DNA of 64,000 nucleotides from Lathyrus oleraceus (taxonomy: Eukaryota > Streptophyta > Magnoliopsida > Fabales > Fabaceae), in assembly GCF_024323335.1 (NCBI RefSeq), contig NC_066583.1:410576031-410640030 (forward strand), read 5' to 3'. Below the pieces are notes generated by a model, which did not search any database, was not told the origin of the DNA, and saw nothing but the letters and a program-made list of their open reading frames with translations. The position numbers were made by a program, and so were the translations under genes. Positions 57,701 to 64,000 of this stretch are shown here, piece by piece. Positions within the stretch are counted from its first letter, which is position 1, and every line of letters starts with the position of its first letter.

Positions 57701-59700
57701 ATTGGTCAACATATGAGGATTGGTACATTGTATTTTATTTAATGCACTTTAATTTTGCCATTTCCATTTCTCTTATCCATCTTCTCCTTCTTCTTCTTCT
57801 ACTTCTTTTCTTCTTGATCAATGTGTTGAAGGTTGATAAGCTAGCATTGGTTAGGGAGACTTAACCTTCCTTGGTTCAAACCTAATTCATCTTGATCAAT
57901 TGATCAAGTGAATGGCTTTGTATTAAGGATAGGTTGTTTCCTAAATTATGCAAAAAGGCTTAAACCAATACAAGATCAATTCTCATTTTCTTTTTGTAAT
58001 GGCAAGTTGTTGGAACTTGGTTCTCTAATCAAGACTTCTAACTTGTGTTGTTGCCTATATTATTATTGACCAGCCTGAGATAGTTGTGACTTCTACATAA
58101 GTCCAATTACAATTGCTTAGCATTGCGCTAAATTTGCCTTATGGCACACTAACTACTAACACTAACTACTAACACTAACTATTGACAATTAACATTTACT
58201 TTATGCAATTTACTTTTATGCAATTTACTATTCTTGCACATATTATCCATTTGCTTTTCTCTTTGCTCACTTGAGCACATGTTTATGTTAATGCCATTTG
58301 CCTTTTTCTCACTTGAGCACATAATTATGTATATATTATTGTGCTTGTGTTTTGTTTTGATTGTTGTGGACCAAATGCAAAGAAATGGACTTAGTTTCTA
58401 GGACTTCCCCTATGCAAAGAAATGGATAATTGGACTTAGATTCTAGGACCTTCCTTATGCAAAATTGGAGTAAAAGGATCTAAATGATGAAGATGGATTA
58501 GGAGACCCAAATCTCTAAACTCACTCTTGTCCAGTCTTGTTTTACTTCATGGAACTTTTGATGTGTGTGCTTTTGTGCTAGGAGTTTCCATTTTAGCTTA
58601 ATTGGAGGACCATTGCCATGTTCATCCAAGTGGAAGATACAAGATACATTGAGGATCTCTTAAGAGACTTATTTGATTGCTTATGCTTTGTGGTTGCTTA
58701 TTCCAAAGGATGGGAGCTACTTGGATCATCAATATGATCTCAAGATAGGGACTCCATTGTGGTTTTGATTCTTCATCCCTTCTCTTTTTGTTTTACTTAG
58801 GACTTAGCCCTGCTTCTTCTTCTCTCACTTTAACCCAAGCCAAAACTTTTTGTGCAAACATTTAATTGTTGTTTTCAAACATTAGAAACCTAAGCCTTAT
58901 GCTTTTGATTTTCAAACTTTCCTTTTTACAATACTTATTTTGAATTGAATCCTTAAGTCAACTTTGGCCATTTTTGTACATACTTTTAATTGATAAATAT
59001 AACCCATTTAAATGTGTTTTTTGTGGTTCCAATGGCCGCCTTCTTAATCAAATTTTCCATAATCCTTAGCCATTAGGTTTGAGTTATCTTTGTGGTAGAT
59101 GTAATACTCACCTATATCCTTAGTGATGGACAATGAGTCTTCCATGCTTATTATAAGGTTAACCCCTCACTAGCATGTTGAAGCTATCCTCACATGGTGG
59201 ATTTGTGGCTTGGTTGAGTTTTCTCCCTTTGATAACAAAAGACCTTAAGGCTTTTGGACCAATCAATCCACTCACTCATTTTGAGATTTTTACCCCGAAC
59301 TACGAGGTTTTGATCCTAATCTTTTTTATAAGATGGTACGTAGGCAATGGGTTTATCCATCCAAACACAAAATATAAATAACTTGTATATTCTCTTCTCA
59401 TCTCTTCAATCATGTTTGCACAAACAAATTTTCACAAAAACAACAACCTTTGCAACAAGTATGAAAAGGGCTCCCTAGGAGTACCTAGGATGTTTTGGGT
59501 GCCTAACACCTTCCCATTGCATAACCAACCCCCTTACCCATATCTCTGTTCCTTTTAATAGTTTCTTTGTTAAAACTATTAGGTTTTTGTTCGCTTTCTA
59601 ACCATTCCTTTGGATAAATAGAAGTGCGGTGGCGACTCGACTTGTATGATTTACCTTGGATTTAGTCAATATCTCTAATGGTAACGAATACCCTGCTACA
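54796..59700 (+). repeat. 3' LTR of Ogre-2 (4905 bp)
   Basis: Starts TGTAAGACCCC after the polypurine junction and ends CCTGCTACA. Collinear with the 5' LTR with a few percent difference, including TATA (56316-56325), the 20 bp palindrome (56766-56785), inverted repeats near 58265, and the terminal block with TGGCGACTC near 59630. It is followed by TCGTG (59701-59705). No gene is seen. Confidence 0.95.
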
Positions 59701-60037
59701 TCGTGGTAACAATTTCAAAGTGAGTGGATTACTTTTTAGAAAAAGGTTAGGTTTAAAAGAGGCACAAAGGGCCTAAAAGTTTGAATGAGTGTTAGTTCTT
59801 TTTGTCTTTGAAATTTTAAGTCCATATGGTTAAGTTCATTTACAAGTTTGATTAAGAAAAGAGTGTAAAAATGCAATGGCATAAGACCAAAGTTTCTAAT
59901 TTGCAATAAAGTCTGAGTTTAGAAATCACAAGCAAATAAGATTTTAAAAAGGGGGGAGAGATTTGAAATTTAAGAAATGGGAGGTGATGAAGAGACTAAT
60001 CCTAAGCAAAAATTTAAAAGTTAAGAGTTGAAAAGAT
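59701..60037 (-). repeat. Element 5 LTR fragment and tandem unit A, right part
   Basis: Continues the sequence of 29378 after the Ogre-2 insertion and aligns with 63159-63476. It ends at 60037, where the LTR sequence (AAAAGAT) joins pol sequence of element 3 (GGAAAATTGC at 60040), the duplication joint. Relative to unit B it has about 19 extra bases near 59930. Non-coding. Confidence 0.9.
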
Positions 60038-60039
60038 CT

Positions 60040-61920
60040 GGAAAATTGCTAGGTTTTATTGTAAGCCAACGTGAGATTGAGGACGATCCTGATAAAGTCA
60101 AGGCCATACAAGATATGACAGCGCCAAGAACTAAAAAGGAGGTTCGTGGACTCTTAGGGAGATTAAACTACATTTCAACCTTTATATCTCACCTTACATC
60201 CACATGCAAGCAAATATTCAAATTATGCTGCAAAGATCAAGCGATCGAATGGAATGATAATAGTCAAAGGGAATTTGAAAAGATAAAAGAACATTTGCAA
60301 GAGCCACCAATCTTGATGCCCTACGTACTAGGAAGAACTATTATCATGTACCTTATAATTCTTGAGGGATCCATGGGATGTGTTCTCGAAAAACACGATG
60401 AAACAGGTAGGAAAGAGCATGCAATCTACTACCTAAGCAAAAATCTCACTAAGTGCAACAGAAAATACTCACTACTCGAGAAGACATGTTGTGCACTTGC
60501 ACGGGGGACCAAACGCTTGAGGCAATATATGCTGACACATACAACTCACTTGATCTCCAAAATGGATTTGATCAAGTACATTTTTGAAAATCCTCTTCTC
60601 ACATGAAGAGTTTCCCGTTGGCATATGGCATTAACAAAATATGACATCCAACATGTCACGAAGAAAGCCATCAAACGTAGTGTGTTGTCTGACTATCTAG
60701 CCCATCAACCTATGTGTTTTGACTTCCCTGATGAAGACATTATGTTAATTAGAGATTGAAATATTCTAGACCCCGAGGAAGAACCCGAACCAGGATCGCG
60801 ATGGATGATCGTGTTTGATGGTGCTTCTAATGCCTAAGGAAATGGAATTGAGGAAATCATCACCTCTCAAACCAGTTTTCATCTACACTTCAGTGCAAGG
60901 TTATGCTTCGATTGCGCTAACAATATGGAGGAGTATGAAGCGTGCATCTTCGGCACAGAACGCAACCATTAACTTAAGGATCAAGATCCTTAAAGTCTAT
61001 GGAGATTTAGCCTTTGTAATGAGCTAAGTAAGAGGAGATTGGGAAGTTCAAGATCGCAAGGTGATCCCGTACAAGGAGCATGTCTTGAAGCAAATCATAT
61101 ACTTTGATGAGATTACATTTCACCATATCCCTCGAGTATAAAATCAACTGGCCGATGCCTTTTCCACTCTGACATCCATGTTTAAGGTTAAGTGGAAGAA
61201 TGAAGCACCTTCTATCCGCATTGCCTACTTGGATGAACCAACATAATGTTTGGCATCCGAAGAAGAATCATATGGACATCCATGATTTTATGATATCAAA
61301 AGGTATCTGGAGAAGCAAGAATATCCAGAAAATGCATCCATCATGGATAAGAAGTACCTTTGAAGGCTCTCAGCTAACTTCTTCTTAAGTGGAGATGTGC
61401 TTTACAAAAGAAATTACGACCCGATCATGCTCAGATGCATAGATAAACACGAAGCATACCAAATCATAATTAAAATTCATGAATGCTCCTTAGGGACGCA
61501 TGCCAGTGGGCACACAATGGTTAAAAAAATATTTAAGGCGGGCCATTATTGGATGACAATGGAGGTTGATTGTCGCCAAAAAGATAAACGTGCCACCAGT
61601 TCCACTAAATCTCTTGACATCACCTTATCCTTTTTCCATGTGGGGCATTGATGTGATTTGGCTCATCGAGCCAACTTCCTCGAATGGGCATTGCTTTATC
61701 CTTGAATCCATTGACTATTTCACCAAATGGGTGGGAGCAGTCTCATATGCGAACGTCACAAAGCAGGTGGTTGCTCGTTTCTTGAAGAAGGATATTGTAT
61801 GTCGTTATGGGGTCCCAAATAAAATCATTACTGATGATGGTTCTAACCTCAATAACAAAATGATGAAGGAATTGTGCAAATACTTCAAGGAAAAATAAGA
61901 ACATCAAAAATATCGTTCAA
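60040..61920 (+). pseudogene. Element 3 RT end, dual RNase H and integrase, copy B
   Basis: The first part is open to 60606 and less damaged than copy A: it lacks the stop and indel at 26390, so the RT end and Ty3-type RNase H read continuously (LLGFIVSQREIE, YYLSKNLTKC, EKTCCALARG). The later stops match copy A (for example 60604, 60757 and 60836). The archaeal-like RNase H (FDGAS, MEEYEA, VYGDLAF) and the integrase core (WGIDVIW, ITDDGSN) follow. The zinc region carries a further deletion of about 37 bp near 61575 that removes its final cysteines. The integrase Glu segment is absent, as in copy A. Confidence 0.85.
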
Positions 61921-62763
61921 AAGATGGCAGAGTTCATCTTTTAACTTTATTTCTTTAGACTTCATCTTTTGACAGGTGACTTAGGAAAAAATGGGTATCC
62001 CGGTGGACCACAAAAAGAATGGTCCAGGAAAAAATTAGGGATAAAGTCAAAAGAAATAAAGAACCCGCTAAGTTGATCACCCCAAGGGGCAACTTAGGCA
62101 AAAATGGGTATCATGGTAGGCTGAAAATCCAAAAGGGCAGTGTAGGAAAATGTTAGTGATTTGAAAGGCAAGAGACAGTGGTCTACAAAGGATCTGTACA
62201 TTCGTCATTACAACCATAGAAACCCTGAACGGGAAGGATTGATCTAATCATCTTCTTCATAGGCAAAGAAAGATGATCTCCAAGGACATATGGACTATAG
62301 CCGAGTTGGAACTCAATGAATATTCGATAGATTTCATTGCCATTGTATTTTCCTTTTTTTTCTTGCAATTACCTATTTAAGGAATTGCTTCCTTTTGTAA
62401 ATCACCCAGTTACGAGTTTTGCATAAATAAAACATATTTTCATCAAATATTCTCAATGTTTTTTATTTTTTCTGCTTGTTTGCAAAAACTGTGAATTTAT
62501 TTTTTAATAAACAATGATTTGAAAACTTTGGGGAACAACAATAAAAGTACTTAAAGAAAATAGGAAGTTACTTTTCTTCTAAAAGTGTCTGAAGGATAAT
62601 CGAAGTTTATGAACAATGTATTATGTACACGAGGATGTCTTGAAAATCATACGGGTTCTTGGACCCAACTTGATCAGAAGGTTCTCCAAGAAGAGCAACA
62701 GTTAGCTTGGTGGCTCCAATATAGTTTGGACGCTCTAAAAAGATCCAGATCTTGCTAGATCAC
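61921..62763 (+). other. Element 3 3' UTR, copy B
   Basis: Collinear with 28131-28978, including the repeated CTTAGGCAAAAATGGG and C-run/G-run module (61975-62160). Non-coding. Confidence 0.75.
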
Positions 62764-64000
62764 TGTAGCGGTAAATCCATGACCATTAAGCTATGGATAA
62801 AATTAACCTCAATAAAACTAGAGTTGCCATCGCACTTTCATTGTTTCCAAAGGAAAAGGGAAAAGTACGAACAAAACCCAAAGATAAGAAGTTTTCAAAT
62901 CAAAACTAATAAAATTCCAGAGATTACAAGTAAGGGCGTTGGTTACACAGAGGGAAGGTGTTAGCACCCAAAGTGTCGTAGGTACTCCTAGGGAGACCTT
63001 TTTTATGTGTGTATGTGTTTTTGGTATAAAATGATGTTTGCAATAAAAAGAGTGTGAAGATGAGAAAAGAATTCATTAATTATATTTTTGTGTTTGACAA
63101 GACCTTCAGACTCGTGCCTACGTACCAACATAAAAATGAGGGATCAAAACCTCGTAGTTCGTGGTAACAATTTCAAAGTGAGTGGATTACTTTTTAGAAA
63201 AAGGTTAGGTTTAAAAGAGGAACAAAGGGCCCAAAAGTTTGAATGAGTGTTAATTCTTTTTGTCTTTTGAAAATTTAAGTCAATATGGTTAAGTTCATTT
63301 ACAAGTTTGATTAAGAAAATAGTGTAAAAATGCAATGACATAATGCCAAAATTTCTAATTTGCAATAAAGTATGAGTTTAAAAATCACAAGGGGGGAGAG
63401 ATTTGAAATTTAAGAAATGGGAGGAGATGAAGAGACTAATCCTAAGCAAAAATTTAAAGTTAAGAGTTGAAAAGATATGACCAATGGGATGCAATCCAAT
63501 ATACAAGAATGTCATATAGAAACCTACTTTTCCTTTGGACTTTAAATTAAGCAATATTAATAACCCAATAGAAAAATCAAGAGCAAGACATCAAATAAAG
63601 ATAGCCACATCCAAGCTAGTAACTTCCTAGTCTTCTTCTTAATCTTCTCATGTATCAGATGACATACTCCTTGAATGGCTCAGGATAAGGCATTAGACAC
63701 ATGTTCAAAGTAACATTTGCATCAATACCATGTAACAGATGAACTCAAGTGGATCCCAATACTTGCATCATATGAAATCTCAAATCACAATAACTTGGTT
63801 TCAAAAATGTTGGCATTGGCCAAGTCCTTTTGCATAGGGAGTGTTGCCTAATTCTAAGTTCAAAGCTCAAATCAAATCCAACAGTCCACTCAAACATTTT
63901 GTTAGGGTTTTTTGTTGTTTATTAGGTATTTTAAGGTCCTAAGACCACAAACATAAAGAAGATACATACACAAATATATATACAATCACAATATATGGCT
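62764..64000 (-). repeat. Element 5 LTR (unit B, continues past the window)
   Basis: Starts TGTAGCGGTAAATCC on the plus strand. On the minus strand it shows the Tat terminal block: TGGCAACTCT near 62829-62820, the GGTGCTAACACCTTCCC word near 62960, TACGTAGGC at 63124-63116 and GAACTACGA at 63161-63153. From 63477 it extends beyond the duplicated segment; I see no gene there. The other LTR end and the interior are outside the window. Confidence 0.8.

Larger units (their letters stand above)
29379..59700 (+). mobile_element. Ogre-2: complete Ty3/gypsy Tat-clade retrotransposon, about 21.9 kb without its insert
   Basis: LTRs of 4886 and 4905 bp, primer site, leader, ORF1, gag-protease, intron, RT, dual RNase H, integrase, long 3' UTR, polypurine-type junction and a perfect TCGTG target duplication. 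A Tekay chromovirus (41223-49644) is inserted in the coding region. The order and size match Ogre elements of Fabeae legumes. Five differences in the first 123 bp of the LTR pair (by eye) suggest an insertion older than the Tekay one. ORF1 and gag-protease are inactivated, while the RNase H-integrase portion is nearly intact. Confidence 0.95.
60038..63476 (+). repeat. Tandem duplication unit B (about 3.44 kb)
   Basis: A second copy of the element 3 pol end, 3' UTR and element 5 LTR start. Many stop codons and the integrase deletion are shared with unit A. It has no Ogre-2 insert, so the empty target TCGTG at 63159-63163 is preserved. Confidence 0.92.

Overview
This 64 kb window is plant nuclear DNA made almost entirely of nested LTR retrotransposons. 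I found no host gene, rRNA, tRNA, CRISPR array or bacterial feature. Two very long Ty3/gypsy Tat-clade (Ogre-type) elements are present. They have about 4.9 kb LTRs, an extra ORF1 ahead of gag, a tRNA-Arg-type primer site, dual RNase H and a probable spliced intron. With a SIRE/Maximus-type Ty1/copia element and a Tekay-type chromovirus, this composition points to a large-genome legume (tribe Fabeae: pea, vetch, faba bean, Lathyrus or lentil). The species itself is inference.

Left half. Ogre-1 lies on the minus strand (1-17581, its 3' part is beyond the left edge): gag, ORF1, leader, primer site and a complete 5' LTR. A full-length SIRE-type copia element (3353-11897, plus strand, ATATC target duplication) sits in its leader. 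Ogre-1 itself sits in the 3' end of an older plus-strand Tat element (element 4), of which 279 bp of internal sequence and a complete 3' LTR (17861-20799) remain. Element 4 in turn interrupts ORF1 of a heavily decayed plus-strand Tat element (element 3, 20800-28978).

Right half. The 3' UTR of element 3 is cut at 28979 by the LTR end of a minus-strand Tat element (element 5). About 3.45 kb covering the element 3 pol end and the start of the element 5 LTR was then tandemly duplicated (unit A 26219-29378 plus 59706-60037; unit B 60038-63476). Ogre-2 (29379-59700, plus strand, TCGTG duplication) inserted into unit A. A complete Tekay chromovirus (41223-49644, minus strand, ATTGG duplication) inserted into the RNase H region of Ogre-2. 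The Tekay element has an uninterrupted 1456-residue gag-pol and nearly identical LTRs, so it is the youngest and the only one that looks potentially functional. The window ends inside the element 5 LTR.

The elements do not cooperate; they are layers of successive insertion. The most interesting signals are non-coding: a primer-site-like word in the U5 of several Tat families at a fixed distance from the true primer site, paired perfect palindromes about two helical turns apart in unrelated LTRs, a palindrome in the Ogre transcribed leader whose symmetry is kept between subfamilies, a repeated module after the integrase in two Tat lineages, and an intron whose removal keeps the frame. All identities, divergences and ages were judged by eye.
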